NCBI RefSeq assembly: GCF_001969265.1 | Contig: NZ_CP019304.1 | Span: forward strand, 1,736,001-1,800,000 | DNA length: 64,000 bases | Source: Arthrobacter sp. QXT-31 | Lineage (GTDB): Bacteria; Actinomycetota; Actinomycetes; Actinomycetales; Micrococcaceae | Reading direction: 5' to 3' | Shown here: positions 35,030 to 43,920 of the stretch, piece by piece | Layout of the letters: every line of letters begins with the position of its first letter | Numbering within the stretch: the stretch's first letter is position 1 | Translations under genes and position numbers: made by a program | The notes under the pieces: generated by a model | Seen by the model: only the letters and a program-made list of their open reading frames with translations | Databases searched by the model: none | Told to the model about the DNA's origin: nothing

Positions 35030-36760
35030 TTAGCGCGACTCGTTCATGGGGATGCGGACGCCGCGTTCCTTCGCGACCTCGACGGCGCGGTCGTAGCCGG
35101 CGTCGACGTGGCGGATGACGCCCATGCCGGGGTCGTTGGTGAGGAGCCGCTCGAGCTTCTCGGCGGCGAGGTCGGTGCCGTCGGCGACGGAGACCTGTCC
35201 GGCGTGGATCGAGCGGCCGATGCCCACTCCCCCGCCGTGGTGGATCGAGACCCAGGTGGCGCCGGAGGAGGTGTTGATCAGGGCGTTGAGCAGTGGCCAG
35301 TCGGCGATGGCATCGGAGCCGTCGGCCATGGCCTCGGTCTCTCGGTACGGCGAGGCGACGGAGCCGGAGTCCAGGTGGTCGCGGCCGATCACGATGGGGG
35401 CCTTGACCTTGCCTTCCTTCACGAGCTGGTTGAAGAGCAGGCCGGCTTTGGCGCGTTCGCCGTAGCCCAGCCAGCAGATGCGGGCCGGCAGGCCTTCGTA
35501 TTCCACGCGCTCCTGGGCGGCATCGATCCACTTGTGCAGGTGCTTGTTCTCCGGGAACAGCTCCTTGATGGCTTCGTCGGTGACGCGGATGTCCTCAGGG
35601 TCGCCGGACAGTGCGACCCAGCGGAACGGGCCGAGGCCCTCGCAGAAGAGGGGGCGGATGTAGGCCGGGACGAAGCCGGGGAACTCGAATGCACGGCTGT
35701 AGCCGCCCTTGCGTGCTTCGTCGCGGATGGAGTTTCCGTAGTCGAAGACTTCGGCGCCGGCGTCCTGGAACTCGACCATGGCCTGGACGTGCTTGGCCAT
35801 GGAGGCCTGGGCCTTCTTGGTGAAGCCTTCGGGGTCGGCCTCTGCCTCGCGGTGCCATTCGTCCACCGAGATGCCCTCGGGCAGGTAGGACAGGGGGTCG
35901 TGGGCGGAGGTCTGGTCGGTGACGACGTCGATGGTCAGCTCGCCGGCCTTGTGGCGGCGGAGCAGCTCGGGGAAGACCTCGGCCGCGTTGCCCACGTAGC
36001 CGACGGACCAGCCGCGGCGCTCTTCCTTGGCTTTCAGGACCTTGGCGATGGCGGCGTCCAGGTCGGTCTCGACCTCGTCGAGGTAGCGCTTGCCGGCGCG
36101 GCGGCGCAGGCGGGTCTCGTCGACGTCGACGATCAGGCAAGCGCCGTCGTTCAGGGTAACGGCGAGCGGCTGGGCGCCGCCCATGCCGCCGCAGCCGCCG
36201 GTCAGCGTCAGGGTGCCAGCCAACGGGCCCTCGGTGGAGCCTTCAACGGCAGGAGCCGGGTGGCGTCCGTCTTCGGTGAGTTTGCGTCCGACAGCGGCGA
36301 AGGTCTCGTACGTGCCCTGCAGAATGCCCTGGGTACCGATGTAGATCCAGGAACCGGCCGTCATCTGGCCGTACATCATCAGGCCCTCGGCCTCGAGCCG
36401 GCGGAACTCGGGCCAGTTGGCCCAGTCCCCGACGAGGTTGGAGTTGGCCAGCAGCACACGCGGGGCCCATTCGTTGGTGCGGAAGACACCCACCGGCTTG
36501 CCGGACTGGACCAGCAGGGTCTCGTCCTTCTCCATGGTTTCCAGGGTGCGGGTGATTGCGTCGAACGCTGCCCAGGAGCGCACGGCCCGGCCGGTTCCGC
36601 CGTAGACCACCAGGTCATCGGGGCGTTCGGCGACCTCGGGGTCGAGGTTGTTCATGAGCATGCGCAGGGGCGCCTCGGTCTGCCAGGACTTGGCGGTGAG
36701 CTCGGTGCCGCGGGCTGCTTTGACCGGGCGGGCACCGGTGGTGAAATCGGCGGGTGCCAT
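35030..36760 (-). CDS. hutU: urocanate hydratase
   Basis: A 576-residue NAD-dependent urocanase, second step of histidine breakdown. Conserved features include [35 protein letters not shown] (NAD region), [10 protein letters not shown] (C373) and [15 protein letters not shown] (C429); the family catalytic Cys is probably the latter. AAGGAGCC precedes the ATG. First gene of a hutU-hutH unit. A dyad element lies 133 bases upstream. It is about 20 residues longer than Pseudomonas urocanase. Confidence 0.97.
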   Translation of the reverse strand: MAPADFTTGARPVKAARGTELTAKSWQTEAPLRMLMNNLDPEVAERPDDLVVYGGTGRAVRSWAAFDAITRTLETMEKDETLLVQSGKPVGVFRTNEWAPRVLLANSNLVGDWANWPEFRRLEAEGLMMYGQMTAGSWIYIGTQGILQGTYETFAAVGRKLTEDGRHPAPAVEGSTEGPLAGTLTLTGGCGGMGGAQPLAVTLNDGACLIVDVDETRLRRRAGKRYLDEVETDLDAAIAKVLKAKEERRGWSVGYVGNAAEVFPELLRRHKAGELTIDVVTDQTSAHDPLSYLPEGISVDEWHREAEADPEGFTKKAQASMAKHVQAMVEFQDAGAEVFDYGNSIRDEARKGGYSRAFEFPGFVPAYIRPLFCEGLGPFRWVALSGDPEDIRVTDEAIKELFPENKHLHKWIDAAQERVEYEGLPARICWLGYGERAKAGLLFNQLVKEGKVKAPIVIGRDHLDSGSVASPYRETEAMADGSDAIADWPLLNALINTSSGATWVSIHHGGGVGIGRSIHAGQVSVADGTDLAAEKLERLLTNDPGMGVIRHVDAGYDRAVEVAKERGVRIPMNESR

Positions 36761-36892
36761 GGTGGCTCCTTCGTGTTGCGGGAATCTGGTGGTTCGCTGT
36801 GGTGTGTTGCGGATTCTTCGTTGAGCGGGAAGTGCTTCTGTATCAACTAAAGCCCCTCGGGACGGGGCCAGACAGGGGTTTCAAGGGGGTGC

Positions 36893-36909
36893 TGTCCGGT
36901 ATCCCAGAC
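36893..36909. promoter_or_regulatory. hut dyad upstream of hutU
   Basis: TGTCCGGTATCCCAGAC lies 133 bases before the hutU ATG and just past the IclR stop. Its exact reverse complement occurs at 37888-37904. Confidence 0.75.
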
Positions 36910-36943
36910 TCATACGGCTTACCTCGGATGCCGATGGCGAAGC

Positions 36944-37768
36944 CTATTTCGCCGGACGCCCATGGATGCGCACGGAGAGCTCATCGGCGACCTTCTGGAC
37001 CCTGGTGGCGAGCACCGGCCACTGGTCCTCCGGCAGCTTGTCCTCCAGAAACGTGACGGCTACTGCCGCCGTCGGCCATCCCAGGTGATCCGTGACGGCG
37101 GCGGCGATGGAACCAAACCCCGGCGTCACCTCCCCGTGTTCCGTGGCGTAGCCGCGCTGCCGCACCTGGTCCAGGTGCGAGGACAGTGCGGAGTACTTCA
37201 TGATGGCGCCCTCCACCTCATGCCGGGCGGTGAAGGCGGCGGCGTTCGGATACAGGGCACGGACCTGGGATTTGGGCAGCGCGGCAAGGATGGCACGGCC
37301 GCTGGCCGTGAGGTGGCTGGGCAGCCGGACGCCGACGTCGGTCACCAGGGATGGCCGGTTCTTGGCCCGCTCCTCCACGATGTACAGCACGTCCCGTCCG
37401 TGCAGGACGGCCAGATGGGCACTTTCGCCAAGGACGTCAACGAGTGATGCCAGCATTGGCCGCCCCAGCCGGGACAGTGGCTCCTGCCGCGAGTAGGCGG
37501 AGCTGAGTTCGAAGGCGCTGATGCCGAGGCCATAGCGCTGCTCCTCATGCAGGTGCAGGACAAAGCCGTTCGCCTCCATCACGCCCAGGAGGTGATAGAC
37601 GCTTGAGCGCGGCAGCCCGAGTGCCGCGGCGATGTTCGACGCCGCCATCGGGCCCCGTTTGGAAGCCAACAGTTTGAGGATCCGCAGCGTGTTTTCGGCG
37701 GCCGGAACCTTCGCTTTGACCGCTGATTCCGGCCGTTTTGCCGCCGCTGCTGTCAGCGTGCCCGCCAT
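36944..37768 (-). CDS. IclR-family regulator, probable hut regulator
   Basis: A 274-residue regulator with an N-terminal winged helix-turn-helix (AENTLRILKLLASKRGPMAA, then GLPRSSVYHLLGVMEANGFV) and a C-terminal IclR effector domain (about 105-270; LPSHLTASGRAILAALP is the typical mid-domain motif). GGAGGG precedes the ATG. It lies just upstream of hutU on the same strand. Two dyad sites lie before its own start and others before hutU and hutG, suggesting autoregulation and control of histidine degradation (inference). Confidence 0.92.
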   Translation of the reverse strand: MAGTLTAAAAKRPESAVKAKVPAAENTLRILKLLASKRGPMAASNIAAALGLPRSSVYHLLGVMEANGFVLHLHEEQRYGLGISAFELSSAYSRQEPLSRLGRPMLASLVDVLGESAHLAVLHGRDVLYIVEERAKNRPSLVTDVGVRLPSHLTASGRAILAALPKSQVRALYPNAAAFTARHEVEGAIMKYSALSSHLDQVRQRGYATEHGEVTPGFGSIAAAVTDHLGWPTAAVAVTFLEDKLPEDQWPVLATRVQKVADELSVRIHGRPAK

Positions 37769-37819
37769 GTGCCCTCCAGGCCTTGTTGGTGACTGTCTTT
37801 GCGGATCTCACCGGAAAGG

Positions 37820-37836
37820 TGTCCGGTATCCCGTAC
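37820..37836. promoter_or_regulatory. hut dyad, degenerate copy upstream of the IclR gene
   Basis: TGTCCGGTATCCCGTAC shares its first 13 bases with the hutU copy and departs at one dyad position. It lies 52 bases before the IclR start. Confidence 0.65.
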
Positions 37837-37887
37837 TTAAGCTTGCGCCACTTTCTGCCTCACTCACCCGCCGCTGCACAGAGGCCT

Positions 37888-37904
37888 GTCTGGGATACCG
37901 GACA
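37888..37904. promoter_or_regulatory. hut dyad between IclR and SDR genes
   Basis: GTCTGGGATACCGGACA is the exact reverse complement of the hutU copy. It lies 120 bases before the IclR start and 51 bases before the divergent SDR start. Confidence 0.75.
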
Positions 37905-37954
37905 TTCCTCCGCTGATGATCCCGCTTACTCCCGTGCAGCGGTAGCGTTTGCGC

Positions 37955-38872
37955 ATGGGATTTCCGCTCGAGGGCAAAATAGCTCTGGTCGCAGGGGCCA
38001 CACGAGGGGCAGGACGGGGAACCGCCGTGGCCCTGGGCGAGGCCGGTGCGCTGGTGTACTGCACTGGACGCACTACCAAAAGCCAGGCCTCGGACTATCG
38101 CCGGCCGGAGACCATCGAAGAAACCGCAGCCATGGTGACTGCGGCCGGCGGGACCGGGGTCGCAGTGGCCGTTGACCATCTCAGCGCCGCGGAGGTGGAA
38201 GCGCTGGTCCGCCGCATCGATGACGAGCATGGCCGGCTGGACATCCTCGTGAACGACATTTGGGGCGGCGAGAACCTTGTCGAGTGGAACAAACCCCTGT
38301 GGGAACACGACCTCGAGGGTGGCTTGCGGATGCTGCATGGCGCCGTCGACACGCACCTGGTCACCAGCCACTTCGCACTGCCGCTCCTTACCCGGAGGCC
38401 GGGAGGACTGGTCGTGGAAATGACCGATGGAACGCGGGAGTACAACGCCGCGCACTACCGGCTCTCCGTGTTTTACGACCTCGCCAAGTCCGCCGTCCTG
38501 CGGCTCGCCTTTAGCCAGGCCGAGGAGCTGAAGCCGTTCGGCTGCACGGCTGTGGCACTGACGCCGGGCTGGATGCGTTCGGAAATGATGCTCGAACACT
38601 ACGGCGTGACCGAAACGAATTGGCAGGAGGCTTCCGCCACGAATCCGCACTTCGCAGCCATCTCGGAAAGCCCCCGCTTTGTGGGGCGTGCGGTCGCCGC
38701 CCTCGCCGCCGACCCCGAAGTACACCGCCGAACCGGCGGTTCCTTCTCCTCCGGCGGGATTGCACAGGAGTACGGCTTCACCGACGTCGACGGCTCGCGG
38801 CCCGACTGCTGGCGCTATCTGGAGGAGATCCAGGAAGCCGGGCTGCCGGCGGACGCCACGGGCTACCGCTGA
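37955..38872 (+). CDS. short-chain dehydrogenase/reductase
   Basis: A 305-residue SDR. The NAD(P)-binding glycine motif is ATRGAGRG (about 15-22), and the catalytic Tyr/Lys pair is read as YRLSVFYDLAKSAV (YxxxK). It is longer than classical SDRs (about 250) by C-terminal residues after about 235. Substrate unknown. It is divergent from the IclR gene across a region with two dyads, so it may belong to that regulon. ATG at 37955 preferred over a TTG two codons earlier. Confidence 0.88.
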   Translation: MGFPLEGKIALVAGATRGAGRGTAVALGEAGALVYCTGRTTKSQASDYRRPETIEETAAMVTAAGGTGVAVAVDHLSAAEVEALVRRIDDEHGRLDILVNDIWGGENLVEWNKPLWEHDLEGGLRMLHGAVDTHLVTSHFALPLLTRRPGGLVVEMTDGTREYNAAHYRLSVFYDLAKSAVLRLAFSQAEELKPFGCTAVALTPGWMRSEMMLEHYGVTETNWQEASATNPHFAAISESPRFVGRAVAALAADPEVHRRTGGSFSSGGIAQEYGFTDVDGSRPDCWRYLEEIQEAGLPADATGYR

Positions 38873-39017
38873 GGGGGGTGGGGTCCAGCCGGGCGGACCT
38901 TCCCAACCCGACAGTCTGAAATCAAAGACACCAACAGCCCGTGAGTCTCATCACAGCCTCCTCGGGCATGGTCTGCTGGATAGCGATCCCCCTCCCCAAT
39001 GACGAGAAGGTATTGGC

Positions 39018-40538
39018 ATGCAACAAGCCCAACCCACAGACGAAATGGTGCCCGAAAGCGGAACCAGCCCCGCCGCCGGAACGGCGCGCGCCGCCGTCGC
39101 CACCGCCGTAGGAACCGCGGTCGAGAACGTCCTGAACCGCGGGCTCAACGTCCGCCACATCCGCTTCATGGCGCTGGGCTCCGCCATCGGCACCGGGCTG
39201 TTCTACGGCTCGGCCTCGGCCATCCAGAAGGCGGGACCCGCGGTGCTGTTCGCTTACATGATCGGCGGCGCCGCCGTCTTCATGGTGATGCGCGCCCTGG
39301 GGGAAATGGCTGTTCGGCACCCGGTCTCGGGCTCCTTCGGGCAGTACGCGAGCCGCTACCTTGGGCCCCTGGCAGGCTTCGTCACGGGCTGGACCTACGT
39401 CTTCGAAATGGCAATCGTGGCCATCGCCGACGTCACCGCGTTCAGCATCTATATGGGCTTCTGGTTCCCGGAGGTGGAACGGTGGGTCTGGATCCTGGCC
39501 ATCATCTTCCTCCTCGCGGCGTTGAACCTCCTGAGCGTGAAGGTGTTCGGCGAACTCGAATTCTGGTTCACGCTGGTCAAGGTCGCGGCCATTATCGCCA
39601 TGATCGCCGGCGGCGCAGCCATCCTTGCGTTCGGCTTCCAGAACGGCGACGCCTCAGCCGCCCCGGGCCTAGGCAACCTGGTGGAACACGGCGGCCTGTT
39701 CCCGAACGGCTTCGAGGGGCTCCTGGCCTCGTTCGCTGTCGTCATGTTCGCTTTCGGTGGGATCGAAACCATCGGCATCACGGCCGGCGAGGCCGCCGAC
39801 CCCAAGAAAGTGATCCCGAAGGCCGTCAACACGGTGCCGGTCCGGGTCCTGCTCTTCTACGTGCTCACCCTCGGGGTGCTCATGAGCCTCTTCCCGTGGA
39901 ATGAGGTGGGCAGCAACGGGAGCCCGTTCGTCCAGATCTTCAGCGGCCTCGGCATCCCGGCCGCGCCGCACATCCTCAATGCCGTGGTGATCACCGCCGC
40001 ACTTTCCGCCATCAACAGCGACATCTTCGGGGCCGGCCGGATCCTCTTCGGCCTGGCCCAGCAGGGGCACGCACCGCAAAGCTTCGGACGCGTCTCACGG
40101 CATGGCGTGCCGTGGATGACCGTGGTGATGATGGCCGGAATCCTGCTCGTGGGAGTGGTCCTGAACGCGGTCATCCCGGAAAATGTCTTCCTGCTCATCG
40201 CCTCGATCGCAACCTTCGCGACTGTCTGGGTATGGGTCATGATTCTTTCCTCCCACGTGGCGATGAAACGGGAGATCTCCCGCAACGGCCTGCCGGCGTC
40301 GGACTTTCCCTCCCCGCTGTGGCCTGCCGCTTCCATCCTCGCCATCGCCTTCATGGGGCTCGTGATCGGAGTGCTGGGCTTCTTCGAGGACACCCGCGTG
40401 GCACTCTACGTGGGGGCTGCGTGGCTGGGACTGCTGGTCGTCGCCTACCGGCTCTGGGTCAAAGGGAACGGACGACGGCGGGCCCACCTTGAGGATGAGA
40501 CCTCACCGCTGCCGGTGGTCGCCAGCGGCCAAAACTGA
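39018..40538 (+). CDS. amino-acid permease (APC family)
   Basis: A 506-residue permease with about 12 helices. The APC signature is clear near the N-terminus: [20 protein letters not shown], then [16 protein letters not shown], and in the middle [20 protein letters not shown]. An Ala-rich cytoplasmic N-terminal extension of about 45 residues precedes helix 1. Its place beside the hut genes and IclR regulator makes histidine a reasonable substrate guess, but no dyad is seen directly upstream. GAGAAGG lies before the ATG. Confidence 0.93.
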   Translation: MQQAQPTDEMVPESGTSPAAGTARAAVATAVGTAVENVLNRGLNVRHIRFMALGSAIGTGLFYGSASAIQKAGPAVLFAYMIGGAAVFMVMRALGEMAVRHPVSGSFGQYASRYLGPLAGFVTGWTYVFEMAIVAIADVTAFSIYMGFWFPEVERWVWILAIIFLLAALNLLSVKVFGELEFWFTLVKVAAIIAMIAGGAAILAFGFQNGDASAAPGLGNLVEHGGLFPNGFEGLLASFAVVMFAFGGIETIGITAGEAADPKKVIPKAVNTVPVRVLLFYVLTLGVLMSLFPWNEVGSNGSPFVQIFSGLGIPAAPHILNAVVITAALSAINSDIFGAGRILFGLAQQGHAPQSFGRVSRHGVPWMTVVMMAGILLVGVVLNAVIPENVFLLIASIATFATVWVWVMILSSHVAMKREISRNGLPASDFPSPLWPAASILAIAFMGLVIGVLGFFEDTRVALYVGAAWLGLLVVAYRLWVKGNGRRRAHLEDETSPLPVVASGQN

Positions 40539-40623
40539 GTAGCATTTTCGTGAAAAATGCCGCAGAGGGCTGAAATCGGCAAAAACAAGTAGTAAAAAGG
40601 GAACAAGACAGGTACTTAATGTT

Positions 40624-40674
40624 TGTTACAAGAGTGACCCATGTGATAAATGAGGTAGATGTTACGCATGTGAC
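40624..40674. promoter_or_regulatory. two TGTTACNNNNGTGAC elements 36 bases apart
   Basis: TGTTACAAGAGTGAC (40624-40638) and TGTTACGCATGTGAC (40660-40674) lie in an AT-richer region upstream of the gene at 40801. A TACAGT at 40691-40696 could be its -10, putting the second element over the -35. The same pattern occurs at 14613. Confidence 0.6.
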
Positions 40675-40800
40675 GCATGTGATTCCCTCCTACAGTGGAC
40701 TACACGGTGCCAGCCGGCTGGGGACCTGACCCCGGATGATGAACCGGACCCGCGCCGCCAGTGATTCGACGATTGGTCACACTGTGAAGGAGTGGTCCTC

Positions 40801-41055
40801 ATGTTGGAAATCCAAGCCGGGGCGCCGGCACAAACTGCTCACTCCGGGAAGTCGCCCGGCATCCTGGCCCAGACTCTGAAATGGGCACGCACGGCCGCCG
40901 TCCCCTACAGGATTGGCGACGTCCTGGTGGGTGACGACCCGTTCAACGGCAGGCGCGAAGGCACCGTCGTGGTCAAGAACGGGCGGTCGATCGGAATCCG
41001 TTCCTCCGGCCGGGTGTACTTCTACGATTACCGGCAACTGAGGCGGCCGGACTAG
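40801..41055 (+). CDS. small basic protein of unknown function
   Basis: An 84-residue protein. The C-terminal half is beta-rich (RIGDVLVGDDPFNGRREGTV, VVKNGRSIGIRSSGRVYFYD) and suggests a small SH3-like or OB-like barrel; the end is basic (YRQLRRPD). GAAGGAG lies 8 bases before the ATG. It begins a two-gene unit with the helix-turn-helix protein 45 bases downstream. No family recognised. Confidence 0.72.
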   Translation: MLEIQAGAPAQTAHSGKSPGILAQTLKWARTAAVPYRIGDVLVGDDPFNGRREGTVVVKNGRSIGIRSSGRVYFYDYRQLRRPD

Positions 41056-41100
41056 GCGGGGCATCCCGCCAGTCCAGCCAAGCACCAAGGAGCCGATCCC

Positions 41101-41319
41101 ATGTCCATCGCCAACCTGCCCACCGCGTACCTCACCATCGCCGAGGTTGCCGAAGCCCTGCGGCTGTCCAAAATGACCGTCTACCGGATGGTCCGCGCCG
41201 GAACGCTGGCGGCGGACCGGTTCGGCAAGTCCTACCGCGTACCGGAATCAGCTGTGGAGGAGTACATCCGGGTCTCAGGCAACCCGCTTACGGAAAACCC
41301 GCCGGGCCCACGCAGCTGA
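41101..41319 (+). CDS. excisionase/BldC-type helix-turn-helix protein
   Basis: A 72-residue DNA-binding protein of the MerR-like excisionase class: LTIAEVAEALRLSKMTVYRM (about 11-30), then RFGKSYRVPESAVEEYI. BldC-like proteins of this size are developmental regulators in actinobacteria. No phage genes are nearby, so a resident regulator is more likely than an excisionase. AAGGAG precedes the ATG. Confidence 0.88.
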   Translation: MSIANLPTAYLTIAEVAEALRLSKMTVYRMVRAGTLAADRFGKSYRVPESAVEEYIRVSGNPLTENPPGPRS

Positions 41320-41436
41320 TGCGCCGCGCGTCCTGAACGCCGCGGAGCGGATTCTGAATACAGGAGCGAATTCTGAATACAGCGTCTCGGGTTCGCCAAC
41401 GGTGGCCCGCCGCCAGCCACGGCGCTACCATCAGGC

Positions 41437-42072
41437 ATGCTTCCGCTGCAGAACCTCTTGGCCTTTGCCCTGGTCTCCGCACTGCTGATCTCCGTCCCGG
41501 GTCCCAGTGTCCTGTTCGTCATCGGACGCTCGCTGGCCCTGGGGCGGCGGGGCGGGCTGCTGAGTGTCCTGGGCAATGCGGGCGGGGAGCTCGTGCAGAT
41601 CGCAGGAGTGGCACTTGGACTCGGCGTCATAATGGCGGAGTCAGTACTGCTGTTCACGGTGGTGAAGTTCGCCGGCGCGGCCTACCTCATTTACCTGGGA
41701 ATCCAGGCAGTTCGGCACCGTCGCGGCAGCCCGGCAGGGCCTGACCCGTCCCGGTCCGCGACCACCCGGCGGATTCTGGGTGAAGGCTTCATTGTCGGGG
41801 CCACGAATCCGAAGTCCGTGGTGTTCTTCGTGGCGGTCCTCCCCCAGTTCGTCGACCATGGCGCAGGAGCCATCCCCGTCCAACTCGCCCTGCTGGGCGC
41901 CACCTTCCTGGCCATCGCGCTGGTCTCGGACAGCATCTGGGCCCTCGCCGCCGGAACGGCCCGGCAATGGTTTGCCCGTTCACCCCGCCGGGTGGCTGCT
42001 GTCACCACCACGGGCGGGGTGATGATGATCGGTCTCGGCGGCACCCTCGCCCTGACGGGGTCGAAGAGCTGA
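41437..42072 (+). CDS. LysE-family exporter (RhtB-like)
   Basis: A 211-residue translocator with about six helices. The family start (FALVSALLISVPGPSVLFVI) and GEGFIVGATNPKSVVFFVAV are clear. RhtB/LysE proteins export amino acids; the substrate is unknown. It is convergent with the dehydrogenase downstream, with only 11 bases between stops. Confidence 0.92.
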   Translation: MLPLQNLLAFALVSALLISVPGPSVLFVIGRSLALGRRGGLLSVLGNAGGELVQIAGVALGLGVIMAESVLLFTVVKFAGAAYLIYLGIQAVRHRRGSPAGPDPSRSATTRRILGEGFIVGATNPKSVVFFVAVLPQFVDHGAGAIPVQLALLGATFLAIALVSDSIWALAAGTARQWFARSPRRVAAVTTTGGVMMIGLGGTLALTGSKS

Positions 42073-42083
42073 CGGGTGGGGCG

Positions 42084-42854
42084 TCACCGCGCCGACCAGC
42101 CCCCGTCCATCGTGTAGCTGGCCCCGGTGACCATTCCGGCGGCGTCCGAGGACAGCCACCCAACCAGCGAGGCCACCTCCTCGGGCTCCACCAGCCGTTT
42201 CACCGCGGACTCGGTAAGCATCACCTTCGCCAGCACCTCCGACTCCGGAATCCCGTGGACACGCGCCTGGTCAGCGATCTGCTTCTCCACCAGCGGGGTG
42301 CGCACATAGCCGGGATTGATGCAGTTGGACGTGACGCCGTGTTCGCCGCCTTCAAGTGCCGTCACCTTGCTCAGCCCCTCAAGGCCGTGCTTCGCCGAGA
42401 CGTAGGCGCTCTTGAACGGGGATGCCCGGAGGCCGTGGACCGATGACAGGTTGATAATGCGCCCGAAGCCGTTGGCGTACATGTGCGGCAGCGCGGCACG
42501 GATCAGTAGGAAGGGCGCCTCGAGCATGAGCGCCAGGATCCGCCGGAACGCCACGGGATCGAAGTCCTCGATGGGGCTGATGCGCTGGATCCCGGCGTTG
42601 TTCACCAGGATGTCGCAGTCCAGGCTCAGCGCGGCCAGCGCCTCGACGTCCAGGAGGTCAACAGCCCAGGACGTGCCGCCCACCTCATCGGCAAGGCGTG
42701 CCGCGCCGGCATCGTCGACGTCGGCCACCACTACTTTGGCTCCCCTGGCCGCCAGTTCCCGCACGCATGCCGCGCCGATGCCGCTGGCACCGCCGGTGAC
42801 CAGGGCCTTGCGGCCGTTCAGGTTCTTTTCTATGTCCGGACCTTGTGCGTCCAC
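42084..42854 (-). CDS. 3-hydroxybutyrate-dehydrogenase-like SDR
   Basis: A 256-residue classical SDR with NAD motif TGGASGIG, NNAG, catalytic Ser (NLSSVHG) and YVSAKHG (YxxxK), and a C-terminal SDAAGMVTGASYTMDGGW end. The residues and length match 3-hydroxybutyrate dehydrogenase. I chose the GTG at 42854, preceded by GGAGGAG. It is divergent from the LysR regulator, which may control it. Overlap with other 3-ketoacyl SDRs cannot be excluded. Confidence 0.85.
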   Translation of the reverse strand: MDAQGPDIEKNLNGRKALVTGGASGIGAACVRELAARGAKVVVADVDDAGAARLADEVGGTSWAVDLLDVEALAALSLDCDILVNNAGIQRISPIEDFDPVAFRRILALMLEAPFLLIRAALPHMYANGFGRIINLSSVHGLRASPFKSAYVSAKHGLEGLSKVTALEGGEHGVTSNCINPGYVRTPLVEKQIADQARVHGIPESEVLAKVMLTESAVKRLVEPEEVASLVGWLSSDAAGMVTGASYTMDGGWSAR

Positions 42855-42963
42855 AGTCTGCTCCTCCAAGTGTCCACGTTGACACGTGCCGCACGCCGTC
42901 TGCTTCCAACGCGTGCAGCACTTCCGATTCACCCGAGTATTCCTGCAGAAGGAACGCGGTTCA

Positions 42964-43920
42964 ATGACTAATCAGGCACTGGATTCGTGCAAAATTGCAG
43001 ACATGGATGCCAACCCGGACGACCTGCTGGTGCTGCTCGCCGTCTCCCGCTCCGCAAAATTCACCACCGCCGCCCAGGTCCTGGGCCTGAACCACACCAC
43101 CGTTTCCCGCCGGATCGCCGCACTGGAAAAGGCCCTGGGCGGCCGTGTCCTCGCCCGCGCCTCCGGGGGCTGGGAGCTGACCGAACTCGGCGCCCAGGCC
43201 GTGCTGGTGGCTGAGCAGGTGGAGACTGCGGTGCGCGCGCTGGGACCGTCCGGCCGCCCGCCTGACCCGATTACCGGCGTCGTACGCATGACCGCGACCG
43301 ACGGCTTCAGTGCGTACATCGCCGCTCCGGCGGTGGCAAGGCTGCGGAGGGATCATCCGGGGCTCAGCGTGGAGATCGTCACCGTCACGCGGCGCGCGCT
43401 CCAGCAACGCTCGGGGCTGGACATCGAGGTGGTGGTGGGTGAGCCGCAGGTGCACCGCGCCGAAGCGTTCCGCCTGGGCGAATACGAGCTCGGGATGTAC
43501 GCCTCACGTTCCTACGTCGAGGCCAACGGAATGCCGGAGTCGGTGGAGGCCCTGACCTCCCACCCGCTCGTGTACTTCGTGGACTCCATGCTGCAGGTGG
43601 ACGACCTCGATGCGCCGCGGCGGCTGGTGCCGGCCATGCGCGACGGTGTCAGCTCCACCAACGTGTTCGTGCACGTCGAGGCCACCCGGGCCGGTGCCGG
43701 GGTGGGGTTCCTCCCCTGCTTCATGGCCGACCGGCACGCGGACCTGGTCCGCCTGCTGCCCGAAAAAATCGCCGAACGCCTGCCCTACTGGATGGTCCTG
43801 CGGCCCGATTCGATGCGCCGCCCGGCCGTCGCTGCCGTGGTGTCGGCGCTGCGCGATCAGACCAGAGCGCACCGGGCGTGGCTGCTGGGGCAGGGACGCG
43901 GCAGCTCAGCCGCTGAATGA
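42964..43920 (+). CDS. LysR-family transcriptional regulator
   Basis: A 318-residue regulator with an N-terminal winged HTH (LVLLAVSRSAKFTTAAQVLG, then NHTTVSRRIAALEKALGG) and a substrate-binding domain. I chose the ATG at 42964 for AGAAGGA upstream; an ATG at 43003 would put the HTH nearer the N-terminus, as is typical. It is divergent from the 3-hydroxybutyrate-dehydrogenase-like gene and probably regulates it. Its last 15 bases overlap the convergent spermidine-synthase-like gene. Confidence 0.93.
   Translation: MTNQALDSCKIADMDANPDDLLVLLAVSRSAKFTTAAQVLGLNHTTVSRRIAALEKALGGRVLARASGGWELTELGAQAVLVAEQVETAVRALGPSGRPPDPITGVVRMTATDGFSAYIAAPAVARLRRDHPGLSVEIVTVTRRALQQRSGLDIEVVVGEPQVHRAEAFRLGEYELGMYASRSYVEANGMPESVEALTSHPLVYFVDSMLQVDDLDAPRRLVPAMRDGVSSTNVFVHVEATRAGAGVGFLPCFMADRHADLVRLLPEKIAERLPYWMVLRPDSMRRPAVAAVVSALRDQTRAHRAWLLGQGRGSSAAE

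Noticed and set aside
41101..41319. Prophage excisionase
   Set aside because: No integrase, attachment site, or phage gene is near; a resident BldC-like regulator is simpler.
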